Positions 33,867 to 42,598 of a stretch of DNA of 64,000 bases are shown here, piece after piece. The first letter of the stretch is position 1. Each line of letters starts with the position of its first letter. Position numbers and translations under genes: made by a program. The DNA comes from Thermoanaerobaculia bacterium (GTDB lineage: Bacteria; Acidobacteriota; Thermoanaerobaculia; Multivoradales; Multivoraceae). Under the pieces are notes generated by a model. It was not told the DNA's origin. It was given only the letters and a program-made list of their open reading frames with translations, and made no database searches. Location of the stretch: the NCBI GenBank assembly GCA_022823665.1, contig JAJEHN010000032.1, positions 1 through 64,000 of the forward strand. Direction: 5' to 3'.

Positions 33867-35069
33867 TCAACTGATGTAGCTCGCGTTGATTTCGATGTAG
33901 CCCTCGGACAGGTCGCAGGTCCAGACCGTCCAGCGGCCGGAGCCGAGGCCGAGGTCGACCTCGAGAACCGTGTGGTCCGCGAGCATCGTCCGCGCCAGAC
34001 CCTCGAGGTTGTCGCTGGCGCCCAGGCCGCCGCGCACGACCTCGACCCGCTCGCCGTCGGCCAGCACCGCGATGCCGATCCGCTGCTCCACGATGTCGAC
34101 TCCGGCGCGCCCGATCGCCCCCATGAACCGGCCCCAGTTCGGCTGACCGGAACGGTAGGCCGTCTTGACGAGGGGCGAGTTGGCGATCGTGTTCGCGACC
34201 TGCCGGGCCGCCGCGTCGGTGCGCGCGCCCTTCACCCGGACCTCGATCACGCGGTTCGCTCCCTCCGCGTCGGCGATCAGGGCGACGGCTAGCCGGCCGA
34301 GCACGCGCTGCAGGCCTGCCGTGAAGCGCTCCATGTCATCCGCGGACTCGGCCTCGACCCCGGCGGCGCCGTTGGCAAGCACCAGGACGCAGTCGTTCGT
34401 GCTCGTGTCGCCGTCGACCGTGACGCTGTTGAACGTTGGTTCCACCGCCTTCCGCAAGGCGAGGTCTAGCGTCTCCGGCGACGCCTTCACGTCCGTCGTG
34501 ACGAAGGCAAGGGTGGTCGCCATGTCCGGCGCCATCATTCCGGCCCCCTTCGCGATGCCGCCGATCGTCACCTCGCCGCCCGCGAGACCGACCTTCTCGA
34601 CTTTGATCTTCGGCCGCGTGTCCGTCGTCAGGATCCCCTCCGCCGCCGACACGCCGCCCCGTGGCCCGAGCTCGGTCGCCGCCTGGTCGATGCCGGCGAG
34701 CACGGTAGGCATCGGCAGAGGGACCCCGATCACGCCGGTCGAGGCGACCAGGACGTGGCCCGGATCCATGTCGAGCGCCGCGCCGGCCCGCTCGGCCATC
34801 GCCCGCGCGTCGGCCAGGCCCGGCTCGCCCGTGCAGGCGTTCGCGTTGCCGCTGTTCGCCACGATCGCCCGCGCCCGGCCTCCCGCCGCGACCTCGCGGC
34901 AGTAGAGCACGGGCGCGGCCTGGACCTGGTTGCGCGTGAACACGGCCGCAAGCGTTGACGGCTCGTCGGCGGTCGAGGCGATGATCGAGAGGTCGAGCCG
35001 CCTCTTCTTCAGGCCGCAGTGCACGCCGGCGGCGACGAAGCCCCGCGGGGCGGTGACGCCGCAGCTCAC
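33867..35069 (-). CDS. argJ: Bifunctional ornithine acetyltransferase/N-acetylglutamate synthase
   Basis: 400 residues. The self-cleavage region K-G-A-G-M-M-A-P-D-M-A-T-T-L has the threonine that becomes the N-terminal nucleophile of the beta chain. N-S-G-N-A-N-A-C-T-G and the C-terminal N-x-S-Y-I-S ending fit the family. It transfers acetyl from N-acetylornithine to glutamate, giving a cyclic pathway. The GTG start overlaps argC by GTGA. Confidence 0.96.
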   Translation of the reverse strand: MSCGVTAPRGFVAAGVHCGLKKRRLDLSIIASTADEPSTLAAVFTRNQVQAAPVLYCREVAAGGRARAIVANSGNANACTGEPGLADARAMAERAGAALDMDPGHVLVASTGVIGVPLPMPTVLAGIDQAATELGPRGGVSAAEGILTTDTRPKIKVEKVGLAGGEVTIGGIAKGAGMMAPDMATTLAFVTTDVKASPETLDLALRKAVEPTFNSVTVDGDTSTNDCVLVLANGAAGVEAESADDMERFTAGLQRVLGRLAVALIADAEGANRVIEVRVKGARTDAAARQVANTIANSPLVKTAYRSGQPNWGRFMGAIGRAGVDIVEQRIGIAVLADGERVEVVRGGLGASDNLEGLARTMLADHTVLEVDLGLGSGRWTVWTCDLSEGYIEINASYIS

Positions 35070-36106
35070 GGGAACACCGGAATGGCCGAGAGGCCCGTGG
35101 TTTCTTCGATATCGAACATCACATTCATGTTCTGCACCGCCTGTCCGGCGGCTCCCTTGACGAGGTTGTCGAGCGCCGCGAACACGACCGCGAGCCCGCG
35201 TTCGGTATCGACGCGGACGGCGAGGTCGCAGTAGTTGGAGCCCAGGGTGGCCTTCGTCTGGGGCAGGACCGAACCGGTCAGCACCCGCACGAAGGGCTCG
35301 CTGGCATAGCGATCGAGGTACGCCGCCTCGAGCTCGTCGCGGCTCGGCGGCGCGGTCATCGGCACGTAGCAGGCGGAGAGGATGCCCCGGGTCATCGGCA
35401 CGAGATGGGGCGAGAAGAACACGCGGGGCGCCACACCCGAGGCGGCCAGTTCCTGCTCGATCTCGGGCTGGTGGCGATGAGCGCCCGAACCGTAGGGCTT
35501 CAGGTTCTCGTTCAGCTCCGAGTACTGGTAGCCGTCCCGGGCGTTCCTGCCCGCTCCCGAGACCCCGGACTTCGCGTCGATGACCACCGCGGCGGCGACA
35601 CGATCGCCGAAACGCTCGAAGAGCGGCTTGAGCGCCAGGGCGGAGGCGGTCGGGTAGCAGCCGGGATTGGCGACCAGGCGCGCTCCGGCCACCGCGGAGC
35701 GCCGCCACTCCGTCAGGCCGTAGACCGCTTCCGCGAGCAGGGCAGTCGCCGTGTGCTCGCCGCCGTACCAGCGCCGGTAGGCGGACGGGCTCCGGAGCCG
35801 GAAGTCCGCGCCGATGTCGATGACCCTGGCCCCGGCCTCGAGCAATCGGCCCGCGGCGCCGAGCGCCTCGCCGTGCGGCAGGGCCAGGAACACGACGTCG
35901 GCGCCGTCTCCCAGGCGATCCCAGTCCGTCTCCACCAGGTCGGCGGTGACGGCGTCGCCCAGGTGGGGGAACACCTCACTCGCGGAGCGGCCGGCCTGGC
36001 GGCCCGCCGCGAGCGCGCCAAGCTCCACTTCCGGGTGGCCTTGCAGCCACCGGACGAGTTCCGCTCCACTGTAGCCGGACGCCCCGGCGATCGCAGCCCG
36101 AATCAC
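35066..36106 (-). CDS. argC: N-acetyl-gamma-glutamyl-phosphate reductase
   Basis: 346 residues. The Rossmann turn G-A-S-G-Y-S-G-A-E-L opens the protein. The catalytic cysteine is in N-P-G-C-Y-P-T-A, and H-R-H-Q-P-E-I-E carries the catalytic-site histidine. It reduces N-acetylglutamyl phosphate with NADPH. As the first gene of argCJBDHR it starts with GTG and lacks a clear ribosome site. A dyad resembling an ARG box lies 28 bp upstream, in a locally AT-rich patch. Confidence 0.96.
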   Translation of the reverse strand: MIRAAIAGASGYSGAELVRWLQGHPEVELGALAAGRQAGRSASEVFPHLGDAVTADLVETDWDRLGDGADVVFLALPHGEALGAAGRLLEAGARVIDIGADFRLRSPSAYRRWYGGEHTATALLAEAVYGLTEWRRSAVAGARLVANPGCYPTASALALKPLFERFGDRVAAAVVIDAKSGVSGAGRNARDGYQYSELNENLKPYGSGAHRHQPEIEQELAASGVAPRVFFSPHLVPMTRGILSACYVPMTAPPSRDELEAAYLDRYASEPFVRVLTGSVLPQTKATLGSNYCDLAVRVDTERGLAVVFAALDNLVKGAAGQAVQNMNVMFDIEETTGLSAIPVFP

Positions 36107-36133
36107 AAGGCCGCGAATAGTACACCACTTTGG

Positions 36134-36147
36134 CGAAAAGTTATTCG
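36134..36147. promoter_or_regulatory. ARG-box-like dyad upstream of argC
   Basis: CGAAAAGTTATTCG (on the plus strand) has CGAA/TTCG half-sites spaced like the TGAAT-N4-ATTCA of ArgR operators, within the only AT-rich patch of the 69-bp gap before argC. A second, weaker half-site (TATTCGC on the minus strand) lies toward the start codon. ArgR is encoded in the operon. Confidence 0.42.
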
Positions 36148-36175
36148 TCCGCGGGCAGAGCCGCCTCCAGGTCGA

Positions 36176-37021
36176 TCAGAACGACCAGGAGATGAACGAG
36201 AGCGGCACCGCCAGCAGCGATACGACGAGCAGCACGAGAGCGGTGAGAACCTGCCCGGGGCGCTCTTCCGTGTTCGGACCGTAGCGGCTCGCCAGCAGGT
36301 ATCCCCCGGCCAGCCCGCCGAGATGAGCCCAGTTGTCGATCCCCGGGATCAGCAGGCCGAACAGCACCAGGGGTATCGCCATGCCGAGCACCTGCCTCAT
36401 GAACATCCGCCCGCCACTCTGGCGCGAGTAGCAGATCAGCGCTCCAAGCCAGCCGAACACGGCCGCCGAAGCGCCGAGGGTCACGCTGGCGCGATGAGTA
36501 AACGGCATCCAGGGCGCCACGATCGGCATGGCGCTGGTCACGAGGAAGCCCATCGCCGAAGAGAGCAGGTAGATGATCGCCGCGCGGGGAACGCCGTAGA
36601 GCCGGGCCATGACCGGCCCGAGCTGATGCACCCAGTACATGTTGAAGGCGATGTGCAGCAGGCCGCCGTGCAGCCAGCCGGCGCTCAGGATCGTCCACCA
36701 GCGACCGTAGTCGAAGACGATCAGCGCGCCGCTGGCGCCGAGCCGGACGCCGACCTCGAGGTCCGGCGCCAGGAAACCGAAGCCGAGCTGCGTGTTGACC
36801 CGGCCAGGGGCCATCAGGAGTTCGAGCAGGTAGATGACGACGCAGAGACCGATCACGACGGTCGAGAACACCGCCTCGTTGCCGAGGTTCTGCAGGGCGC
36901 GCGAGAAGCCGAAGAGGCTGGGCCGGGTCCGGCCGCAGTTCCAGCAGCGTTCGTCCTGCACGCCGACCAGCCGGCCGCAGCCGGGGCAGACGACGGAGCC
37001 TGTCTTCTGGCGCTCGAACAT
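36176..37021 (-). CDS. Rhomboid-family intramembrane serine protease with N-terminal zinc ribbon
   Basis: 281 residues. An N-terminal ribbon has C12-x2-C15 and C26-x2-C29. Six hydrophobic helices follow. The catalytic serine is S185 in G-A-S-A-A-V-F-G (usually G-A-S-G) and its partner is H233 in N-W-A-H-L-G-G; H-x3-N lies in H-I-A-F-N-M-Y. It should cleave membrane proteins within the bilayer; the targets are unknown. The A-for-G change next to the serine may alter activity. Its ATG shares one base with the xseB stop (TGATG). Confidence 0.9.
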   Translation of the reverse strand: MFERQKTGSVVCPGCGRLVGVQDERCWNCGRTRPSLFGFSRALQNLGNEAVFSTVVIGLCVVIYLLELLMAPGRVNTQLGFGFLAPDLEVGVRLGASGALIVFDYGRWWTILSAGWLHGGLLHIAFNMYWVHQLGPVMARLYGVPRAAIIYLLSSAMGFLVTSAMPIVAPWMPFTHRASVTLGASAAVFGWLGALICYSRQSGGRMFMRQVLGMAIPLVLFGLLIPGIDNWAHLGGLAGGYLLASRYGPNTEERPGQVLTALVLLVVSLLAVPLSFISWSF

Positions 37022-37341
37022 CAGAACGGGATGTCGTCCTGGTCGTCAGGCGACGCGGGCTCCGTGGCGGGCGATTCGGCCTCCGGCGCCTCCGGCGTCG
37101 CGGCCCCCGAGTCGGTCCCGTCCTCCTCGATCTGTTCGACGATCTGCCGGACCTCGACCTCGGCCCGGCGAATCTTCTTCCGGCAGACCTCGAGCAACCG
37201 GGCCGCACGGCCCAGCTCGCGGCCCAGTTGATCGACGTCGATCTCGTCGCCCTCGATCCGCCGGAGCACGCTCTCGAGTTCTTCCATCGCCTCGCTGAAG
37301 CTCAGTTCCGCCACTTCACCACCGGTCCGGTCGCCGCTCAT
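37021..37341 (-). CDS. xseB: Exodeoxyribonuclease VII small subunit
   Basis: 106 residues. The first 65 match XseB (S-F-S-E-A-M-E-E-L-E-S-V-L and a following coiled-coil segment). The remaining 40 form an acidic Pro/Glu/Ala tail that is probably disordered. It partners XseA in bidirectional degradation of single-stranded DNA. It overlaps xseA by ATGA. Confidence 0.93.
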   Translation of the reverse strand: MSGDRTGGEVAELSFSEAMEELESVLRRIEGDEIDVDQLGRELGRAARLLEVCRKKIRRAEVEVRQIVEQIEEDGTDSGAATPEAPEAESPATEPASPDDQDDIPF

Positions 37342-38756
37342 GCCGTCTCCTTGCCGCCCGGATTGCCCGCGTCGACGGTGCTTTCCACCGTGCCGTCGGC
37401 AAGCCGGGTACGAAGCTCGTCACCCGCCGCCACGTCCGAAGCTCGCCGCACGAGTCCGCCGTCGGCGCGGCGGGTGACGCTGAAACCGCGGGCGAGCGTC
37501 CGCTCCGGCGAGAGCTGCTCGCAGAGCCGGCCGTGCGCCTCCAATCGCTCGGCCGCCCGGCCAACCGGCTTGAGGGCGCCGCGGACCAGGCCATCGCGCT
37601 GCACCTCCTCCTGCTTCCTGGCGGCCGCCACCAGCCGCTCGGCGGCAGTCCGCGCCCGGCCGGCCGCCAGACGGCAGTCCACCGTGCGTGCGGACAGCGT
37701 CCTCCCGGCCGCCCGCCCCAGGTCGCGCCGGAGGGCCCGACAGTCGCGGACGCGGTTCCTGAGCAGGGCGCGGCTCGGCGACGCCAGCCGCGGCGGGAGG
37801 GAAGAGACGCGTTGCCGAGCGACGCGCAGGAGGTCCGTAGCCTCCCGCGCGAGGGCACGGCCCGCCTCCTCCACCCGGTACGCCGCCTCTCCGACCCTGC
37901 CGGCCAGGAACTCGGCCGCTTCCGTCGGGGTCTTGCAGGAGGTGTGGGCGACGATGTCCGCGATCGATACGTCGATCTGGTGGCCGATGCCGCAGATCGT
38001 CGGCACCGGCGACCGGGCGACCGCGCGCGCCACCCGCCGACTGTCGAAAGTGGCCAGGTCGGAGCGCGAGCCGCCGCCACGGATCAGGGCGATCGCATCG
38101 AGCCGCCGGCCACCGCGCGCGTAGGTGCCGAGCAGGTCGAAGGCGCGCTCGATCTCAGCCTCGGCCGCCGCTCCCTGGACCGCGGAATGGACGAGGTACA
38201 CGCGAAAGCCCAGGCCGGAGTTGACCAGCGTGTCGAGGAAGTCGTGGTAGGCGGCGCTCCCCTCGGACGTGATGAGCCCGATCTCCAGGGGCGCCGGCGG
38301 CAGCGGCACCTTCTTGTTGCGCTCGAGCAGGCCCTCGGCCTCCAGCGCCCGGAGCGTCTCCCGGCGCCTTCTCTCGAGCGCGCCGAGCGAGAACAGCGGA
38401 TCGACCTCGCGGACCGTGAACTGGAGCCGGCCGCCGCCGGGCCAGAACTCGGGACGGCCGCAGCAACGCAGCACGACGCCCTCGGCCAGCTCGACTCCGG
38501 CCTCGCGCAGTTGAGCCTCGGCGACGGCGCGTTCGTCCGCCCAGAGCACGCAGTCGATCTTCGCCCGGATCCGGTCGCCGCGGCCCTTCTCGATCAACTC
38601 GAAGTAGAGCTGGCCCCTGGCCGCCGACCGCAGCCGCTGGACTTCCCCCGCGACCCATACCGCGGGGTACGCGTCGGCGAGCAGGCCCTTCATCTCCCAG
38701 GCGAACTCGGAGACCGTGTAGGTGCCGGCCGGCAGTTCGGAATCGAGGCGGTTCAA
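37338..38756 (-). CDS. xseA: Exodeoxyribonuclease VII large subunit
   Basis: 472 residues. The N-terminal OB domain (Y-T-V-S-E-F ... W-V-A-G-E-V) is followed by the catalytic core with G-L-I-T-S, I-R-G-G-G-S, D-L-A-T-F-D and the V-A-H-T-S-C-K-T-P-T-E-A-A-E-F motif. A long coiled coil and a C-terminal R-G-F-S-V-T-R segment complete the family. The start is a TTG, 7 nt after the preceding stop, because no ATG or GTG lies before the OB domain. Confidence 0.95.
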   Translation of the reverse strand: MNRLDSELPAGTYTVSEFAWEMKGLLADAYPAVWVAGEVQRLRSAARGQLYFELIEKGRGDRIRAKIDCVLWADERAVAEAQLREAGVELAEGVVLRCCGRPEFWPGGGRLQFTVREVDPLFSLGALERRRRETLRALEAEGLLERNKKVPLPPAPLEIGLITSEGSAAYHDFLDTLVNSGLGFRVYLVHSAVQGAAAEAEIERAFDLLGTYARGGRRLDAIALIRGGGSRSDLATFDSRRVARAVARSPVPTICGIGHQIDVSIADIVAHTSCKTPTEAAEFLAGRVGEAAYRVEEAGRALAREATDLLRVARQRVSSLPPRLASPSRALLRNRVRDCRALRRDLGRAAGRTLSARTVDCRLAAGRARTAAERLVAAARKQEEVQRDGLVRGALKPVGRAAERLEAHGRLCEQLSPERTLARGFSVTRRADGGLVRRASDVAAGDELRTRLADGTVESTVDAGNPGGKETA

Positions 38757-38763
38757 CTGCGGC

Positions 38764-39312
38764 TCAGTGAAAGCCGGTGAGTTCGGCCATGGATTCCATC
38801 GGAATCGCCTCGGCCCACTCCAGGGCGTTCTTGTCGCCGATCGTCAGCTTGTCCAGGAACTGGCGCGCCTCGTCGCGGTGCGTGAACAGCCGCCAGATGA
38901 AGGTGTGGCCGGCCGGCGCGGTGAAGTACGTGTAGTTGCGCATCCCCTCGCTCAGGTCGAAACCGAGATCCGATTCGCCGTTCACGCCGACGCAGGCCAT
39001 GGCAATCGCCCGGTACGCCAGCGCGAGCGCCTTCAGCGGCTCCTCGAAGTCCGACAGCTCCTCGCGCGAGAGCGGGGAGTGGAAGAGGGCGATCTTCGAA
39101 CCGTCCTCCTCGGCGAGCAGGTTGTACGGCACGTCCGACCGGTCGAGCGCGTCCCGCGTCTCGCTGGTCATGACGAAGACGTCGTCCGTGTCCTCGACTT
39201 TGTAGGCGATCGCGAAGGTGTCCGAGTCCAGCCCCCCGAACGACTCGGCGAGGATGCCCTCGTCTTCGATCGTGAAGTAGAAGAGGCGCGAAATCATCCG
39301 ACGGGTAGCCAT
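38764..39312 (-). CDS. Conserved-looking hypothetical protein upstream of xseA
   Basis: 182 residues; I do not recognise a family. It is soluble and acidic, with an F-Y-F-T-I-E-D-E-G opening, E-E-D-G-S-K-I-A-L-F in the middle and a G-H-T-F-I-W-R-L-F-T-H-R-D-E-A-R-Q-F segment late on. No signal peptide, membrane span or metal-binding cysteine pattern is visible. The ATG at 39312 has AGGAG 8 nt upstream, which settles the start against an in-frame alternative at 39402. It precedes xseA by 7 bp, so co-expression is likely. Confidence 0.75.
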   Translation of the reverse strand: MATRRMISRLFYFTIEDEGILAESFGGLDSDTFAIAYKVEDTDDVFVMTSETRDALDRSDVPYNLLAEEDGSKIALFHSPLSREELSDFEEPLKALALAYRAIAMACVGVNGESDLGFDLSEGMRNYTYFTAPAGHTFIWRLFTHRDEARQFLDKLTIGDKNALEWAEAIPMESMAELTGFH

Positions 39313-39373
39313 GGGTACTCCTGGTCGGCCGTAGCGGCCGAGCGGCGCGAATCCTACCGGATCGCCGCCAACT

Positions 39374-39396
39374 CCGGGGGTTCGCTCGACCCCCGG
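39374..39396 (-). terminator. Strong GC hairpin after the secreted-protein operon
   Basis: CCGGGGG/CCCCCGG pairs around a 9-nt loop, 11 bp beyond the stop of the gene ending at 39408. There is no T-run, so the mechanism is uncertain. It separates that operon from the hypothetical-xseA-xseB-rhomboid unit. Confidence 0.4.
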
Positions 39397-39407
39397 GGCC
39401 AAGTCGT

Positions 39408-40070
39408 TCAGTGCGTCCGGTGCTGGAGCAGAAACCTGTCGAGTTCCCCTCTTTCTTCCGGGGTCGTGTCCTCCAGAGCGATCAGGTACTCGCCGCCCGC
39501 CTCGGGCAGCGGAACGTTGATCAGGGTGACGGCGCGCTCGATCGCTTCGCAGTCCAGACTGACCAGGACCAGCGCCATCTGCCGGCAGACCGTGAAGAGC
39601 TGGGTGCCGAGCTCGCTCTCGATCCGCACCTGGGTCGTCGCCGGCATGCGTTCCGTGCGGATCCAGTAGCCCTCGTCGTCGCGCCGGATGGCGATCGCGC
39701 CCTCCAGACGCAATGTCTGGGCAGGCACGACGAGTTCCTGGGTCAACTGACTCTCCAGGCTGCCGATGACCACGTCCGCGTCGATCCGTCCCGAACCCGA
39801 GATGTCCAGCTCGAGCTCGGCCTCGAAGACGCCGTCGTCGCCGGCGGTGAGCGTCGCCGCGTGGCGACTGACGGTCAGCGAGTGCTCGGGAGAGCGCAGG
39901 GCCACCTCGGCCGGGCCGATCCGGATGAGGGAGAGGTCCTCGATCAACTGCTCGTAGACCCGGTTCAGCCGCTCGAACGCGACCGTCCGCACGCCGTCCC
40001 TCTCCTGTGCCGCGACCGGCGCGGAGACGGCGAGCAGCAGCGCGAGCGCGAACCGCCGCCGGCCGATCAC
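39408..40070 (-). CDS. Secreted protein of unknown function, coupled to the VWA gene
   Basis: 220 residues with a signal peptide (basic M-I-G-R-R-R, hydrophobic L-A-L-L-L-A-V-S, cleavage after A-A-Q or thereabouts). The mature part is beta-rich with alternating hydrophobic strands and two cysteines (V-C-R-Q, L-D-C-E) that could pair. No family is recognised. The GTG start overlaps the VWA gene stop as GTGA, so it is translated with it and may act with it in the periplasm. Confidence 0.75.
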   Translation of the reverse strand: MIGRRRFALALLLAVSAPVAAQERDGVRTVAFERLNRVYEQLIEDLSLIRIGPAEVALRSPEHSLTVSRHAATLTAGDDGVFEAELELDISGSGRIDADVVIGSLESQLTQELVVPAQTLRLEGAIAIRRDDEGYWIRTERMPATTQVRIESELGTQLFTVCRQMALVLVSLDCEAIERAVTLINVPLPEAGGEYLIALEDTTPEERGELDRFLLQHRTH

Positions 40071-42598
40071 GGGTAGTAGCCGCTGATCGTCCGCGCCTTG
40101 AAGCGTCCCTTCACCCGCACTTCGACCTCGCGGTACTCGTCGCTTTCGCCGCCGCGGTCGGAGGTGTAGGCGAGCAGGTACTGGGAGCGCAGTTCGCGTT
40201 CGATGTCGTCGTAGACCGGCGCGAGGTCCTCGGCCTTGGAGATGAAGAACGAGCGCCCTCCGGTGGCCTTCGCGAGGTCGTTCAGCTTGTTGCGCAGGAT
40301 CATCTGCGTGCGGCCGACGCCGAGGCCGATCGTGTAGATCGCGACGCCCGAGCGCCGCGCGTACTCTTCGACGTCCCGGAACTCGACCGTGCTCGAGGTG
40401 TCCTCCCCGTCCGACAGCAGCACGAGCGCGCGGCGGCCCCGAACGCCCCGGAAGTAGTAGAGGCTGGTGATCACCGCGTCGTGCAGGGCCGTGGCGCCCG
40501 CGGCCCGCAGTCTCTGGATCACCGAGGCCACCGCGCTGACGTCCGAGGTCCGCCCGATCAACAACGCCGGCCGCGAGGCGAAAGCCACGGCGAAGGACCG
40601 GTCGCGCGGCGTGATCATGTTCGTCAGGAACTGCGAGGCGGTCCGGCGCGCCTCGCCCAGCGACGTCTCCATCGAGCCCGAGGTGTCGATCACCACCCCC
40701 AGGGTGAGCGGCAGGTCCTCGACCAGCTCGAACTTCGCGAGTTCCTGCCGCCGCTTGTCCTCGAAGACGGTGAAGTCGCTCTCGGCCAGACTGGTCACCG
40801 GCCGGTTCTGGCCGTCCACCACCGTGGTGTAGAGCTCGACGAGATCGACCTCCAGCGACTCGGTGAACGCGGGCGCGTTCAGGAAGCGGACATCCTCGGC
40901 GCGGCTTCCGTCGTCGAGCGTCGCCGCGACCGTCAGGTAGACGAGATCCTGCTCGCCCGCCCCGGGAGGCACTTCGACCTCGGCCCGCCAGGGCGGCTGG
41001 CTCAGGACGGTCTGGACCTCCCCGCCGACGCTGAACTCGACTTCCTCGACGATGCGCTCCTCGGGCACGACGATCGTCGCCGACGCCTCCACGCTGCCCG
41101 AGACGCGGGCGCCCCTGCGCGGCTCGTTGATCGTCACGCGAAGCTCCCCCCGCTGCTGGTTCAGCACGATCTCGTCGGCGTCCACCACCTCGCGCTCGGC
41201 GTTCAGGCCCTCGACGCGGACCACCTGTTCCTCGGGGTACTTGGCCAGCCGGACCTCGGCGGTGAACGGCGGCCGGCGGCGGGTCACCTGCACCCTGCCG
41301 TCCACCAGAAAGCGCACAGCGACGATGTTCTCGCCCGTGATCAGGGTATCGGCCCGCCAGAGACCGAGCACCACCTCGCTCTCGGGCGGCACCAGCATGA
41401 TCGCGTTCCGCGCGTCGAGGACGGTCTCCGGCAGATCCTCGGTCGCCATGACCAGCCGCAACTGATCTTCGGGTTCGACGGGAACCGCCTCCGGCCTCAG
41501 TGGCACCTCGACCGGCACCGAGGCGAACGCGGCCGCGCCGCCGACCTCGTCACGGACCAGGAGCCGCAGCAGGAGGACCGAGCCCGGCCGGAAGAGCTGT
41601 TCGACCGGCAGCGCCATGGAGCGCTCCGGGTCCGGCGCGCTGCCGACGAACCGCATCTTGAAGGTGTCGAAGACCCGGCCCGGCAGTTCGACCATGCCCT
41701 CCACGTTGATTCGCGTCTGCTGCCTGCCGGCGTCGTCGACGAAGGGCTCGACCGGAGCGCCCGGCGGCAGCGAGAGGAGAATCCGCGTGAGGATCCGCTG
41801 CCCCCGCTCCTCCGGAAAGGTGAGGATCGGATCCTCCAGTTCCAGCGGCGCCGGCCCGGGCACGACGTCGCCTGCCGCCTCTCCCGCCCACGCCTCGACA
41901 TCCGCGGGCGGCGCCACCCAGGCCAGGAAGTCCTCGTCGGTGCGACGGTCGCGGCGGAAGCCGAACAGGCCGCGGATACCCGTGATCTCGTCGACCCGGC
42001 GTGCCTTCTCGCAGACCTGCAGGTCGAAGCGGCGGGCCCGCAGCAGGCCGCGGAGTTCCTCGTACTGTTCGAGGAAGTACTCCATCTCCGGCATGTAGAG
42101 GGCGCGCTTCGTGTCCTCCGGCAACCACAGCCGGAAGACCTCGGCCGGCTTCGGCTGGTAGATGACGAGGTTCGTGTGCTCGCCGTCCTCCGGCCCGTAG
42201 CGCCAGAGCTGGAGCGGCCGGAACGTCTGGTCGCAGTCGACCGGGTCGATCGCGTCCGGCTCGCCGTGGAGGAACAGCAACCGGGCGCGGACATCGAAGA
42301 AGGGCAGCCCCGCCATGCGCACCCGCTGGCGCCGGTGCTCTACGGCCTCGGCCACCCTGCCGCGGTCCAGGAAGGTGTCGATGTACTCCAGCCGGGACAG
42401 CGGATCCAGATTCCGCACCCGCTCCAGTTCGGCCGGCGCGAGCAGGAACTGGGGCCCGTCGAGAAAGAACTCCCGCTCATCGCTGGTCCACTCGGCGAGC
42501 CGCCACTCGGGTTCCTGGGCGGCCGCGAGCGGCGGCAGCAGGCCCGCCGCCAGAAGCAGCACGCAGACGGCGCGCACACGGTTTGCCGCGAAAGTCAC
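40067..42598 (-). CDS. Secreted VWA-domain protein with GWxTD-like N-terminal region
   Basis: 843 residues. After a signal peptide (hydrophobic C-V-L-L-L-A-A-G-L-L) comes a region with F-L-L-A-P-A-E-L-E-R and R-A-R-L-L-F-L-H-G-E-P-D, as in the GWxTD proteins common in Acidobacteriota. The centre has immunoglobulin-like beta segments. The C-terminal von Willebrand A domain has a complete MIDAS: D-T-S-G-S-M near residue 637, G-A-T-A-L-H-D-A, and S-D-G-E-D-T-S near 729. The domain order resembles the 'VWFA-related acidobacterial' family. Protein-protein adhesion at the surface or periplasm is likely. It overlaps the DUF420 gene by GTGA. Confidence 0.87.
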   Translation of the reverse strand: MTFAANRVRAVCVLLLAAGLLPPLAAAQEPEWRLAEWTSDEREFFLDGPQFLLAPAELERVRNLDPLSRLEYIDTFLDRGRVAEAVEHRRQRVRMAGLPFFDVRARLLFLHGEPDAIDPVDCDQTFRPLQLWRYGPEDGEHTNLVIYQPKPAEVFRLWLPEDTKRALYMPEMEYFLEQYEELRGLLRARRFDLQVCEKARRVDEITGIRGLFGFRRDRRTDEDFLAWVAPPADVEAWAGEAAGDVVPGPAPLELEDPILTFPEERGQRILTRILLSLPPGAPVEPFVDDAGRQQTRINVEGMVELPGRVFDTFKMRFVGSAPDPERSMALPVEQLFRPGSVLLLRLLVRDEVGGAAAFASVPVEVPLRPEAVPVEPEDQLRLVMATEDLPETVLDARNAIMLVPPESEVVLGLWRADTLITGENIVAVRFLVDGRVQVTRRRPPFTAEVRLAKYPEEQVVRVEGLNAEREVVDADEIVLNQQRGELRVTINEPRRGARVSGSVEASATIVVPEERIVEEVEFSVGGEVQTVLSQPPWRAEVEVPPGAGEQDLVYLTVAATLDDGSRAEDVRFLNAPAFTESLEVDLVELYTTVVDGQNRPVTSLAESDFTVFEDKRRQELAKFELVEDLPLTLGVVIDTSGSMETSLGEARRTASQFLTNMITPRDRSFAVAFASRPALLIGRTSDVSAVASVIQRLRAAGATALHDAVITSLYYFRGVRGRRALVLLSDGEDTSSTVEFRDVEEYARRSGVAIYTIGLGVGRTQMILRNKLNDLAKATGGRSFFISKAEDLAPVYDDIERELRSQYLLAYTSDRGGESDEYREVEVRVKGRFKARTISGYYP

